A stretch of 7,959 nt of DNA from JAFMKE01 sp047621945 (GCA_047621945.1 JBLHMK010000112.1:1-7959); one strand, 5' to 3'. Shown: positions 1 through 7,266, numbered from the stretch's first letter. The notes: generated by a model from the letters alone, not told the origin. Numbers and translations are program-made.

Positions 1-696
1 CTCAATAGCAATTTGAAGTCCTAGCTCATAGCGATTTATCGCTTTTGGTCCAGGCAAGTGATAAACGCCACCATCCCAAGTTAAGGCTTTGAATAATTGC
101 TTTGCTGCTTCATCTACATGCAATACACTTCTAATTTCATCCGTAAAAAGCATTTGCTCTTTGCCAGCTTTCAGACTGCTTATAAAGGCCTTTATATATT
201 TACTATGCTCGCCTATCATCAAGGGGAGTCGACAAACCACCGCTTTAGAATAGGTGCCTAACAAAGATTCTTCAGCAGCTAATTTTTGCCTCCCGTATGC
301 ATTAAGGGGGAGGGCTTTATCACCTATGGAGTAGTTTCCTTTTTCACCATCAAACACTTGATCGCTAGAAGCGAATACAATGGGAATGTCTCTCCCTTTG
401 GCATAGGCTCCTAAAAGTTGAGTGGCTCGGACATTTAACTTTTGACTTTCTTCAGGATGCTGTTCACAGTCTCCAACATTTCCATTGGCAGCTAAATGAA
501 TGATTCCAGCTAAATTCTCGTCATCTAAAAACTGAAAGCTGTCTGTTTCAGCAAGGTCACATGGAAGAAATTTGATAACCTCTTGACCTCCATTGTTTCG
601 GCTTAACCCAACAATCGCTTTGTTTTGATTGAGCAAATATGTACAAAGACTTTGTCCAACAAAACCCGTATGACCAGTGATGAGAATCTTCTTCAT
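1..696 (-). CDS. RmlD-like SDR sugar-nucleotide reductase (NAD(P)-binding), partial, C-terminus off the left edge
   Basis: The reading frame runs leftward from the ATG at 696 and stays open to base 1, giving 232 residues and no stop. Seen in the sequence: N-terminus MKKILITGHTGFVG with the Rossmann nucleotide-binding motif GHTGFVG (residues 8-14), HLAANGN (67-73), the serine strand FASSDQVFDG (108-117) like the STDYVFDG of RmlD, and the SDR catalytic pair Y134xxxK138 in NAYGRQK. Family knowledge: dTDP-4-dehydrorhamnose reductases and relatives reduce the 4-keto group of nucleotide-linked deoxysugars in the cytoplasm for surface polysaccharide synthesis, and are about 280-300 residues, so roughly 50-70 residues are missing. 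The next in-frame segments (RSVLHVDEAA, VYHLPGP) fit the substrate domain of the family. It is divergent from the DUF1015 gene with a 65-bp gap; there is no Shine-Dalgarno, only an A/T-rich leader. The exact substrate cannot be told; another extended-SDR epimerase or reductase is possible. Confidence 0.87.
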   Translation of the reverse strand, partial: MKKILITGHTGFVGQSLCTYLLNQNKAIVGLSRNNGGQEVIKFLPCDLAETDSFQFLDDENLAGIIHLAANGNVGDCEQHPEESQKLNVRATQLLGAYAKGRDIPIVFASSDQVFDGEKGNYSIGDKALPLNAYGRQKLAAEESLLGTYSKAVVCRLPLMIGEHSKYIKAFISSLKAGKEQMLFTDEIRSVLHVDEAAKQLFKALTWDGGVYHLPGPKAINRYELGLQIAIE

Positions 697-761
697 TTTT
701 AACTAATTGTGGCTTTATTCTTCGTGCTAATTTACCTAAGTTTACATAAAATAAATACTTC

Positions 762-2012
762 ATGGCAATTATAAAACCTTTCAAAGCTTTTAGACCAGGC
801 AAAGACGTCGCTGAGCAATTGGCATCATTCCCTTATGATGTTTTAAATAGTGCAGAGGCTAGGGAATTAGCCAAAGGCAATGACCACTCATTCTTACGCA
901 TTAATAAACCAGAAATTGACTTGTCGCCAGATGTAGATGTTTATGATGATTCTGTTTATCAAAAAGCGAAGAGCAATCTAGATGAGTTTATAGATAAAGA
1001 CTGGTTGAAACAAGACGAACAAGCCATGCTATATATCTATGCACAGAAGATGGGCAATCATTTGCAAAAAGGTATTGTGGCTTGTAGCTCAATTGATGAC
1101 TATTTCAACGATGTCATTAAAAAACATGAGTACACTCGACCTGTAAAAGAAAAAGATCGTATTGACCATATGTATACTGCTGGAGCACACCTAGGACCGG
1201 TATTTTTGGCATATAAACCAATTAAGCAAATCGATCAATTGATTGAAGATTGGACAGCTAGCCATGCACCAGAGAATCAGTTTACAAGTTCTGATGGTAT
1301 TGAGCATATCACTTGGTTGGTTGATGATGATACGACTATCAAACAATTGACTTCTATTTTTGAAGGACAAGTAAAAAACACCTATGTGGCGGATGGACAT
1401 CATCGTTCAGCTGCATCAGCAATAGTAGGTCAGCGATTGAGAGATGAGCAAGGAGAGTATACAGGAAATGAAGATTTTAATTATTTCCTTTCGGTACTTT
1501 TCCCAGCAGACCAACTAATGATAATTGATTATAATAGAGTTATTAAAGACTTGCTTTCTGATATTTCTACAGATGAGTTTTTAACTGCTTTAATTAGCAA
1601 TTTTACGGTTCAACCGGCTGATGGTCAAGTGAGACCTTCCGTGCCAGGAGAATTTGGCTTATATATAGACAAACAATGGTATAGATTGACAGCAGATCAA
1701 AGTATTCGATCAAGTTCAGATCCAGTATCTAGTTTGGATATCAGTATTTTAAGTACTTACGTAATTGACCCACTTTTGGGTATTGCTGATCAACGAACAG
1801 ATAACCGAATTGACTTCGTAGGAGGTATTCGAGGTTTAGACGAACTAGAACGACGCGTAGATAGTGGGGAAATGAAATTGGCTTTTGCCGTTCCTTCTGT
1901 ATCCATGGAACAATTAATGCATGTTGCGGATAGCGGCAATGTAATGCCGCCAAAATCTACTTGGTTTGAACCTAAATTGAGAAGCGGCTTGTTTGTTCAT
2001 AAGTTCAAATAA
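762..2012 (+). CDS. DUF1015 family protein (PF06245/COG4198 type)
   Basis: Complete 416-residue protein from ATG 762 to TAA 2010-2012. Seen: N-terminus MAIIKPFKAFRPG followed by FPYDVLNSAEA (23-33), the family-typical opening; KHEYTRPVKEKDR (121-133), matching the KHE-T-x-E-DR signature; and VADGHHRSAA (209-218), the most conserved motif of the family. The length is normal for the family. No signal peptide or membrane segment, so it should be cytoplasmic. The biochemical function is not established to my knowledge. From memory, relatives in Bacteroidota often sit next to serine-biosynthesis genes (serA, serC); that neighbourhood is not present here, where a divergent RmlD-like reductase lies upstream and a small membrane protein 45 bp downstream. 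The DGHHR motif resembles the DGHxR-like motif of ParB/Srx-fold kinases, so a nucleotide-dependent small-molecule reaction is possible, but this is inference. The start is clear: it is the first ATG before the conserved N-terminus and there is no room for an extension beyond the short divergent gap. Confidence 0.93.
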   Translation: MAIIKPFKAFRPGKDVAEQLASFPYDVLNSAEARELAKGNDHSFLRINKPEIDLSPDVDVYDDSVYQKAKSNLDEFIDKDWLKQDEQAMLYIYAQKMGNHLQKGIVACSSIDDYFNDVIKKHEYTRPVKEKDRIDHMYTAGAHLGPVFLAYKPIKQIDQLIEDWTASHAPENQFTSSDGIEHITWLVDDDTTIKQLTSIFEGQVKNTYVADGHHRSAASAIVGQRLRDEQGEYTGNEDFNYFLSVLFPADQLMIIDYNRVIKDLLSDISTDEFLTALISNFTVQPADGQVRPSVPGEFGLYIDKQWYRLTADQSIRSSSDPVSSLDISILSTYVIDPLLGIADQRTDNRIDFVGGIRGLDELERRVDSGEMKLAFAVPSVSMEQLMHVADSGNVMPPKSTWFEPKLRSGLFVHKFK

Positions 2013-2057
2013 GTAAAAAGGAAATTTGTATCTTACAAGTAAACAAACCTTAATAGT

Positions 2058-2318
2058 ATGATGAATATTCTAGCATGGATACTCTTTGGCTTTGTGGCTG
2101 GAGCAATTGCAAAATTAATAATGCCAGGAAAAGATCCAGGAGGATGGATAGTGACTATTCTAATAGGAATAGGGGGTTCATTCTTAGGTGGTTTTATAGG
2201 CGGACAAATATTAGGTATAGGTGGCGTCAGCAATGAATTTAGCCTTGCAAACATGGCAATAGCTGTTCTTGGTGCCTTATTACTCTTAGGCATTTATCGC
2301 TTTGTTAAGAAAAAATGA
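2058..2318 (+). CDS. GlsB/YeaQ/YmgE family small membrane protein (transglycosylase-associated, PF04226)
   Basis: 86 residues, beginning MMNILAW, so 2058 and 2061 are both possible ATG starts. Three hydrophobic, glycine-rich segments are visible at about residues 4-21, 28-53 and 62-82, with the family's short polar turn MPGKDPGGW (22-30) after the first helix and a basic RFVKKK tail. Length and glycine pattern (GSFLGGFIGGQILG) are typical. Family knowledge: these are inner-membrane proteins, often induced by envelope, acid or osmotic stress; the name transglycosylase-associated does not reflect a proven enzymatic role. It lies 45 bp after the DUF1015 gene on the same strand, so cotranscription is possible; I see no strong terminator between them. 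Its transcript ends at the perfect hairpin at 2330-2367. Confidence 0.92.
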   Translation: MMNILAWILFGFVAGAIAKLIMPGKDPGGWIVTILIGIGGSFLGGFIGGQILGIGGVSNEFSLANMAIAVLGALLLLGIYRFVKKK

Positions 2319-2329
2319 GTTGTATAAGA

Positions 2330-2367
2330 CAATAAAAAAGGGTTCCTCTTGGAACCCTTTTTTATTG
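2330..2367. terminator. Bidirectional intrinsic terminator between convergent genes
   Basis: Perfect 17-bp inverted repeat: left arm CAATAAAAAAGGGTTCC (2330-2346), loop TCTT (2347-2350), right arm 2351-2367. The GGGTTCC/GGAACCC core is flanked by A6 on the left and T6 on the right, so each strand reads stem plus U-tract. It ends the GlsB-type gene (stop at 2316-2318) on the plus strand and the desaturase gene on the minus strand. The TAA stop of the desaturase (2362-2364) lies inside the stem. A second T-run follows at about 2369-2375. Confidence 0.93.
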
Positions 2368-3264
2368 CTTTTTTTGTAGATGTTCTCCTCGCCAAATATT
2401 GGTTTTAATGCTTCTTTTCAAAGAATTAGCACTTAGCCATGCACAATGCCACAGGTCGTAAACCAGACCTTGCTTGTTCATCCAGTTATCACTAACACCA
2501 ACTTTTTCATTAATTAAGTTTCCTTTGTAGTAAGTTCCAAATAGTCGATCCCAAAAAACAAATAAATCGCCGTAGTTCTTATCCCAATGTTCAGGAATTT
2601 CGGAATGATGAATGCGATGTCCTATCGGGGAATAAATTAAGTACTTTCCAAGCTTACCATAATCCCAATCTAACATAGAATGTTGAAGCTTATCAATAAA
2701 CAACATCAGAATAACTAAGGCAAAGTACATGTCTATTTGAATGCCTAGTAGAACTAATGGGAGCGTAACAAAGACTTTGTGTAGAATGTGCTCAATGGGA
2801 TGAATTCGATTGCCACTCAAGATGATGAAACTGGTGGTGCTATGGTGAAACTTGTGAATCTGCCATAGAAAGTCTAATTCATGACTAAGTCGGTGAAAAA
2901 CGTATTTGAGAAAATCGGCTATAACTAAGTAGAGCAACAGAACTGGAATGTACCACCAGGTCATGTTCGGATTTTGCTTCGCTTTTTGACTTTTTACTAA
3001 ATCAGGGAAGAATTGATCTAAACTAAGCAAATAGAAGGTTTTCAAAAAGAAGAAGATGCCGAGGGTATAGGCTAATCCTATTACGACATCGGTAACCACG
3101 CTTTTATTGGGATGCAAAATTTGATAGACAGAGCTTTTTTTATAACCCAGGACTAATAGCTCAATAAAAAAGCAAAAGAAGAGTAGGGCAAGCGAAATTA
3201 TTATACCACTAGGGTCGTAACTATTAAGCATGTTTTTAAACTTATCAAACAGACCATGTTCCAT
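2362..3264 (-). CDS. Sterol desaturase / fatty acid hydroxylase superfamily membrane protein (PF04116)
   Basis: From the ATG at 3264 the product is 300 residues. Seen in this numbering: the di-iron histidine clusters HRLSH (124-128), HKFHH (137-141) and HRIHH (216-220), plus RIHPIEH (153-159), HSMLDWD (195-201) and the family's C-terminal block NYGDLFVFWDRLFGTY (230-245). Hydrophobic segments lie at about 20-40, 57-80, 103-122 and 163-190, so it is an integral membrane protein with the His clusters expected on the cytoplasmic face. Family knowledge: these enzymes use a di-iron centre and O2 to hydroxylate or desaturate lipids, sterols or carotenoids; the substrate here is unknown. Start choice: the frame stays open upstream, through a possible TTG start at 3333 that adds a KK plus hydrophobic stretch, to a TTG at 3477 inside recG. 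ATG 3264 is conservative and gives the usual short soluble lead before the first helix. It is divergent from recG and convergent with the GlsB-type gene. Confidence 0.9.
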   Translation of the reverse strand: MEHGLFDKFKNMLNSYDPSGIIISLALLFFCFFIELLVLGYKKSSVYQILHPNKSVVTDVVIGLAYTLGIFFFLKTFYLLSLDQFFPDLVKSQKAKQNPNMTWWYIPVLLLYLVIADFLKYVFHRLSHELDFLWQIHKFHHSTTSFIILSGNRIHPIEHILHKVFVTLPLVLLGIQIDMYFALVILMLFIDKLQHSMLDWDYGKLGKYLIYSPIGHRIHHSEIPEHWDKNYGDLFVFWDRLFGTYYKGNLINEKVGVSDNWMNKQGLVYDLWHCAWLSANSLKRSIKTNIWRGEHLQKKQ

Positions 3265-3398
3265 TTGAAGAACAATGGGTACAAGTATGATAGATAAGCA
3301 AATAAGGGTTATTATGTAATATTGCTTCTTCAAAAAATGAAGATAACTAAGATTTGGAAACAAACGAATGGAAGTAAAAAGAAATGAAAAATCACCTG

Positions 3399-3415
3399 CG
3401 AAATATGTAATTTCG
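3399..3415. repeat. 6-bp perfect inverted repeat just upstream of recG
   Basis: CGAAAT (3399-3404), spacer ATGTA, ATTTCG (3410-3415). It ends 9 bp before the recG ATG at 3425, within the 160-bp gap between the divergent desaturase (ATG 3264) and recG. It could be an operator or a small hairpin in the recG leader. TAATTTCG at 3408-3415 is one mismatch from the Bacteroidota -7 consensus, but I see no matching -33 element. Nothing else distinct is visible in this gap. Confidence 0.4.
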
Positions 3416-3424
3416 TAATTGAAT

Positions 3425-5518
3425 ATGCAAAGTAAGCTGCACAACAATATTGAGTTTTTAAAAGGGGTAGGTCCCAAAAGGGCGGAAATTCTTCAAAAGG
3501 AACTGAATATTTTTACTTGGAGCGATTTGATTCACCACTTTCCCTTTCGTTATGTAGACAAAACCAAGTTCTATTCCATTGAAGAAATCAATGAAGCGAC
3601 TCAATATATTCAAATTAAAGGAACGCTGATATCTCTTAGCTTAGTTGGAGCGAATAGAAAGAAACGCTTGCATGGAACTTTCAAGGGCGAAACAGGGTCA
3701 ATTGATTTAGTCTGGTTTGTGAAAACCGATTGGATTCAAAAGTCGCTTAAAACTGGAGTAGAATATGTGGTTTATGGCAAGCCCAAAAAGTTTGGTCGCA
3801 ACTTCAGTATTACCCACCCAGAAATGAAAACAGTTGGTGAAATTGTTGATCAGTCTCACAGCTTGGACCCGGTATACAATACCACGGAAAAGATGAAGAA
3901 ATTCAACTTGGATAGCAAAGGGCTTTCTAAGTTACAAATGACAGCACTAGGTCAGTTAAACAATGTGGAGTTGACGGAGATTCTACCCTTGAAAGTCTTC
4001 GATGCGTATAGATTGATGAGTAGAAATAAAGCCTACCATGAAGTTCATTTTCCTACCGGAGAAGACAGTTTAAGTAAGGCTATTTTCCGTATTAAGTTTG
4101 AAGAGCTCTTACTCATTCAGTTGCGCTTATTACGAAGTAAGATTAATCGAAATATTCAAAACAAAGGATTCATCTTTGAGAAGATCGATCAAAAATTTCA
4201 AGAGTTTTACGAGAAGTATCTACCCTTTGAATTGACTGGTGCACAGAAAAGAGTGTTGAAGGAAATTCGTAAAGACACCTTAAGCGGTAAGCAAATGAAT
4301 CGCTTACTTCAAGGAGATGTGGGTAGTGGTAAAACGATTGTTTCCTTAATGACCATGCTTATGGCTATTGATAATGGATTCCAAGCCTGTATTATGGCGC
4401 CTACGGAGATATTGGCTCAACAGCACATGCAAGGAATTTCTGATCTAGTTGAAGCCGCAGGCATTCGCTGTGCCATCTTAACGGGGTCGGTAAAAGGAAA
4501 AACTAGAAAGCAGTTGTTGCTAGCCTTAGCAGAAGGAGAAATAGATATACTTATAGGCACACATGCCTTAATTGAGGATAAAGTTATTTTCAAAAATTTA
4601 GGGATGGTCGTCATTGATGAGCAACATCGTTTTGGTGTAGCTCAGCGGGCCAAGCTTTGGAAAAAGAACACGAGGCCACCACACAACTTAGTGATGACGG
4701 CAACACCTATTCCTCGAACATTAGCTATGACGCTCTACGGAGATTTAGACATCTCTTTAATTGATGAATTACCTCCAGGAAGAAAACCTATTCGAACTTC
4801 TCACCGAAGAGAAAATAGCCGTTTAGAGGTCTTTGGTTTTATCGGCAAAGAAATTGCCAAAGGAAGACAAGTGTACATGGTTTATCCGTTGATTGAAGAA
4901 TCAGAAACGCTAGACTACAATCACTTAATGGATGGCTATGAAAGTGTGAAAAGACATTTTCCTGAATTGCCAATTAGTATTTTGCACGGCAGAATGAAGC
5001 CTGCAGACAAGGAGTATGAAATGCAACGATTTGTACAAGGCAAAACTCAAATCATGGTGGCAACTACGGTGATAGAAGTAGGTGTGAATGTGCCGAATGC
5101 TAGTATGATGATTATTGAAAGTGCGGAACGTTTTGGCTTGAGTCAACTCCATCAATTAAGAGGTCGTGTAGGTAGAGGGGCTGAGCAATCCTATTGTATT
5201 TTAATGACAGGTTTGAAGCTGTCAAATGAAAGCAAAGCACGAATGAGTATCATGGTAGAAACCAATGATGGTTTTCTAATAGCAGAAGAAGATTTACGCC
5301 TGAGAGGTCCTGGTGATATTGAAGGCACCCAACAAAGCGGGATTGCTGATTTACGCTTAGCGAGCTTGGTGAAGGACCAAAAGATTTTAGCCTTAGCCAG
5401 AGAAGTAGCTACGCATATTTTAAACGATGATCCATTTCTTGATAAGCACGAGAACTTATTCTTAAAGAACCATCTAATTGCTCAACACCAGCAGAAAGGT
5501 TGGGGGAAGATTGCCTAG
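3425..5518 (+). CDS. recG: ATP-dependent DNA helicase RecG
   Basis: 697 residues from ATG 3425 to TAG 5516-5518, the usual RecG length. RecG remodels stalled replication forks and Holliday junctions in the cytoplasm. Seen, in order: N-terminal IEFLKGVGPKRAEIL with a HhH-like GVGPKRA; HHFPFRYVDKT opening the wedge domain; an OB-fold stretch around residues 60-150; Walker A GDVGSGKT (297-304); MAPTEILAQQH (motif Ia); GTHALIED; the DEQH box (398-401); TATPIPRT (425-432); ILHGRMKPADKE; ATTVIEVGVNVPNA; and motif VI QLRGRVGRG (577-585); then the RecG C-terminal region with EEDLRLRGPGDIEGTQQSG. No key residue is missing. A TTG at 3419 is in frame just upstream, but the ATG is preferred. No Shine-Dalgarno is present, as is usual in this phylum. 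It converges on hipA with only 48 bp between stops and is divergent from the desaturase. Confidence 0.98.
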   Translation: MQSKLHNNIEFLKGVGPKRAEILQKELNIFTWSDLIHHFPFRYVDKTKFYSIEEINEATQYIQIKGTLISLSLVGANRKKRLHGTFKGETGSIDLVWFVKTDWIQKSLKTGVEYVVYGKPKKFGRNFSITHPEMKTVGEIVDQSHSLDPVYNTTEKMKKFNLDSKGLSKLQMTALGQLNNVELTEILPLKVFDAYRLMSRNKAYHEVHFPTGEDSLSKAIFRIKFEELLLIQLRLLRSKINRNIQNKGFIFEKIDQKFQEFYEKYLPFELTGAQKRVLKEIRKDTLSGKQMNRLLQGDVGSGKTIVSLMTMLMAIDNGFQACIMAPTEILAQQHMQGISDLVEAAGIRCAILTGSVKGKTRKQLLLALAEGEIDILIGTHALIEDKVIFKNLGMVVIDEQHRFGVAQRAKLWKKNTRPPHNLVMTATPIPRTLAMTLYGDLDISLIDELPPGRKPIRTSHRRENSRLEVFGFIGKEIAKGRQVYMVYPLIEESETLDYNHLMDGYESVKRHFPELPISILHGRMKPADKEYEMQRFVQGKTQIMVATTVIEVGVNVPNASMMIIESAERFGLSQLHQLRGRVGRGAEQSYCILMTGLKLSNESKARMSIMVETNDGFLIAEEDLRLRGPGDIEGTQQSGIADLRLASLVKDQKILALAREVATHILNDDPFLDKHENLFLKNHLIAQHQQKGWGKIA

Positions 5519-5541
5519 TATTAATGCTTTTTAATGACGCC

Positions 5542-5557
5542 ATACACCTCGTTGTAT
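5542..5557. repeat. Small hairpin between the convergent recG and hipA stops
   Basis: ATACA (5542-5546), loop CCTCGT, TGTAT (5553-5557); the stem can extend outward with one wobble and one mismatch. It is the only stem visible in the 48-bp gap between the recG and hipA stops. It lacks a strong GC core, though the hipA side is flanked by T/A runs (5564-5582). It may be a weak terminator; the evidence is slight. Confidence 0.3.
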
Positions 5558-5566
5558 ATCGTGTTA

Positions 5567-6883
5567 TTATTTTTTAAAATTTAATAAGGTTTCTTTTATT
5601 GAATCTCGCTGTTTCTTATTAACCTTTACTCCATCAGCATAGGTATTCCAATTTTGAACCGTAGTATTTATTTCAGCAATAATATTCGCTGATTTTTTAA
5701 TGTTCATTGCCTTGGCAAAGTTTATCAAATCCTCTTTTTCAATTCCTTTCCTTTTTCCATTAATACTTAAAGCGTGTTGACTCACCCATATACTGTCAGG
5801 TCTATATGCATGGCAAATGTCATATGCTGGTGACAATTCCCATTCCCCTCCTTCTTTAAGTCGAAAAGCAAAATTTTTAGTATGATCATCACAGTTCCTA
5901 GCGATAACATTAAAGACCATTCTGCGATACATTTGTTCTGCATCTGGGTAGGGTAAGCGAAGTAATCTCATAGTTTGGAATAACTGTTCGTAACTATAGC
6001 TTCTAACTTCATTAAAGTCATAGTGTTGTATTGCGCAAAAGGTTTGAATATGGTGTTTAATGGACCCTTTCTCTCTGTCAAACCTTTTTGTCATAAAATG
6101 TGCTCTACCATTCTCTTTCAATAATTCCGATTCCATCATGTTTACACCACAATCTTTTGCCATATTGTAATAAGCCATCTCAATTCGTCCATAGCCTTTA
6201 CTTTCCCCGAACTGAGCATCACTCACACCGTCTAATTTTATTAGCCAATGTTCAAACCCTTTTGGTGAATTTGTTTGTCCCGAACGGATCTGCCCTGTTT
6301 TTTTATTATAGGCAATAATAGCTTTTGGTCTGGCACCACCTGCTGATGTTCCTATTTTTAAAATCTCCATTACTGCCTGTTGTTCGTCTTCATTTAAGTG
6401 AGTCTCAAATGACGCTCTTTTGTTCAAAATTCGTTGAGCAATATCAACTAAATTATTGATTTCAACTGGAAAACTTTTTTTAGCCGATTTTAGTTGAGTA
6501 GGTTCAAATTCCAGCGCGCCCATTCCTCTTGTACCAATAAAACAAAGTTGTTCTATAGGATTCATGCTGTTCTCTGGGCGTCCATTTTGTGCTAGCCAAA
6601 TATTTATCAATTGATTTCCATACTTATCAGGTAATACATCAGCCAATAAACCAGGCAAGCCTTTAAATGTATCATATTCGCTGTTCTTGGAAGACCTTAA
6701 TTCTGGAAATGAAAATATACCTTGATTGGAGTGGATAGGCATTTTTATTGGAGCTAAATCTATGTTGTTAGATTTAAACTGTGGTTCATATTCGAAACTT
6801 GCTAGTCCTTGTTCCTCATCCCAAGCTACGGCTCCAACAGTTTGCCCCCAAATTTTAACAAATGCTGCTTTTACTTCTACCAT
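5567..6883 (-). CDS. hipA: HipA-family serine/threonine kinase toxin
   Basis: 438 residues from ATG 6883, ending in tandem TAA codons (5569-5567, then 5566-5564). The length equals full-length HipA (E. coli about 440), with the N-terminal subdomain and kinase C-domain fused, unlike the split HipBST type. Seen: N-terminal VKIWGQTVGAVAWDEEQGLASFEY (couple_hipA-like); FKGLPGLLADVLPDKYGN (73-90); Gly-rich loop IGTSAGGARPKA (177-188), whose S180 lines up with the autophosphorylated S150 of E. coli HipA; FMTKRFDR (263-270); catalytic NCDDHTKN (330-337) with D332 matching D309; and LSPAYDI (350-356) with D355 matching the metal-binding D332 of E. coli. Family knowledge: HipA kinases phosphorylate translation components (glutamyl-tRNA synthetase in E. 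coli), giving growth arrest and persistence; the target here is unknown. The start codon overlaps the upstream antitoxin stop by 7 bp (6877-6883), implying translational coupling. All catalytic residues are intact, so it is probably active. Confidence 0.95.
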   Translation of the reverse strand: MVEVKAAFVKIWGQTVGAVAWDEEQGLASFEYEPQFKSNNIDLAPIKMPIHSNQGIFSFPELRSSKNSEYDTFKGLPGLLADVLPDKYGNQLINIWLAQNGRPENSMNPIEQLCFIGTRGMGALEFEPTQLKSAKKSFPVEINNLVDIAQRILNKRASFETHLNEDEQQAVMEILKIGTSAGGARPKAIIAYNKKTGQIRSGQTNSPKGFEHWLIKLDGVSDAQFGESKGYGRIEMAYYNMAKDCGVNMMESELLKENGRAHFMTKRFDREKGSIKHHIQTFCAIQHYDFNEVRSYSYEQLFQTMRLLRLPYPDAEQMYRRMVFNVIARNCDDHTKNFAFRLKEGGEWELSPAYDICHAYRPDSIWVSQHALSINGKRKGIEKEDLINFAKAMNIKKSANIIAEINTTVQNWNTYADGVKVNKKQRDSIKETLLNFKK

Positions 6884-7224
6884 TTGCTTTTATTTTGTTT
6901 ATTCATTTCATTGCTTTTACTAGCTCTTTGTCTTTTTTGTTTTTCTAGCTTCGCAAGTTCCAATGGGCTTAATTGGGCTTGAATTTTAAAGACATTAAGT
7001 AGATCAAGTAGATTAAGCGCTCTTAGAATCTGTATTAATGAGCTTAATGATATAGCTTCTCCATTTTCAATTTTACTCATAGTCCAGCGATTAATCCCTG
7101 CGATCTCAGCAATATTTGCTTGAGTTTTATTTTGAATTAAACGTTGGTGTTTGATGTATTCACCAATTATGGAAACTATTGATTTATCACTCATAGATAA
7201 CCAGTGTATGTTGGTATTTGCCAT
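6877..7224 (-). CDS. hipB: HipB-like XRE-family HTH antitoxin
   Basis: 115 residues from ATG 7224 to TAG 6879-6877. Seen: an XRE-type helix-turn-helix domain at about residues 18-75, with IGEYIKHQRLIQNKTQANIAEIAGINRWTMSKIENG-type spacing (recognition helix near 43-53), then LLDLLNVF and a strongly basic tail SPLELAKLEKQKRQRASKSN. It would bind its own promoter as a dimer and neutralise HipA. It is first in the operon and overlaps hipA by 7 bp. Start: NIHWLSMSD appears, from memory, in related Bacteroidota antitoxins, so I keep 7224; Met11 (ATG 7194) is the alternative and would give 105 residues. With the 7224 start, one palindromic operator candidate (7212-7223) overlaps the first codons. 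The product is larger than E. coli HipB (88 residues) because of the basic C-terminal extension. Confidence 0.93.
   Translation of the reverse strand: MANTNIHWLSMSDKSIVSIIGEYIKHQRLIQNKTQANIAEIAGINRWTMSKIENGEAISLSSLIQILRALNLLDLLNVFKIQAQLSPLELAKLEKQKRQRASKSNEMNKQNKSKW
7212..7223. promoter_or_regulatory. Operator candidate O2 for the hipBA promoter
   Basis: TGGTATTTGCCA, an imperfect palindrome differing at one base from the core of the perfect palindrome 40 bp away (7252-7263, TGGTATTTACCA). It overlaps the antitoxin start codon (7224-7222) and its first codons. Antitoxin autoregulation through paired palindromes is known for the HipB family; binding here is inferred. Confidence 0.55.
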
Positions 7225-7250
7225 CTTTAATGCTTTTAATTGGATTTTTG

Positions 7251-7264
7251 TTGGTATTTACCAA
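7251..7264. promoter_or_regulatory. Operator candidate O1 for the hipBA promoter
   Basis: TTGGTATTTACCAA, perfect palindrome (6-bp arms, 2-bp centre). On the minus strand it starts 2 bp downstream of the TATATTTG -7 element (7274-7267), so a bound dimer would cover the expected transcription start. The same core recurs 40 bp downstream as O2. Confidence 0.62.
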
Positions 7265-7266
7265 TG

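Noticed and set aside
557..802. Minus-strand open frame of 81 codons overlapping the RmlD-like gene start and the DUF1015 start
   Set aside because: It runs out of frame across the well-supported start of the reductase and into the DUF1015 gene; its product has no recognisable domain.
2026..2038. TTGTA-TCT-TACAA inverted repeat between the DUF1015 and GlsB-type genes as a terminator
   Set aside because: Only 5 A/T-rich pairs with a 3-nt loop and no U-tract; too weak to call.
2033..2293. Minus-strand open frame antisense to the GlsB-type gene
   Set aside because: Proline/isoleucine-rich translation that mirrors the Gly/Ile-rich membrane protein on the other strand; a shadow frame.
3265..3477. 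Desaturase starting at the TTG at 3477 (371 residues)
   Set aside because: It would overlap the conserved RecG N-terminus on the opposite strand, and the start codon is rare; kept only as an uncertainty about the N-terminus.
6100..6318. Plus-strand open frame antisense to hipA
   Set aside because: Lies opposite conserved HipA kinase motifs with no domain of its own.
6726..6923. Plus-strand open frame antisense to the hipA 5' end
   Set aside because: Cysteine/serine/phenylalanine-rich low-complexity product opposite the HipA N-terminal domain; no support.
7144..7166. TTGGTG-N11-CACCAA inverted repeat inside the antitoxin gene as a third operator
   Set aside because: The arms end in G/C rather than A/T, the spacer is 11 bp instead of 2, and it lies within coding sequence; most likely chance.
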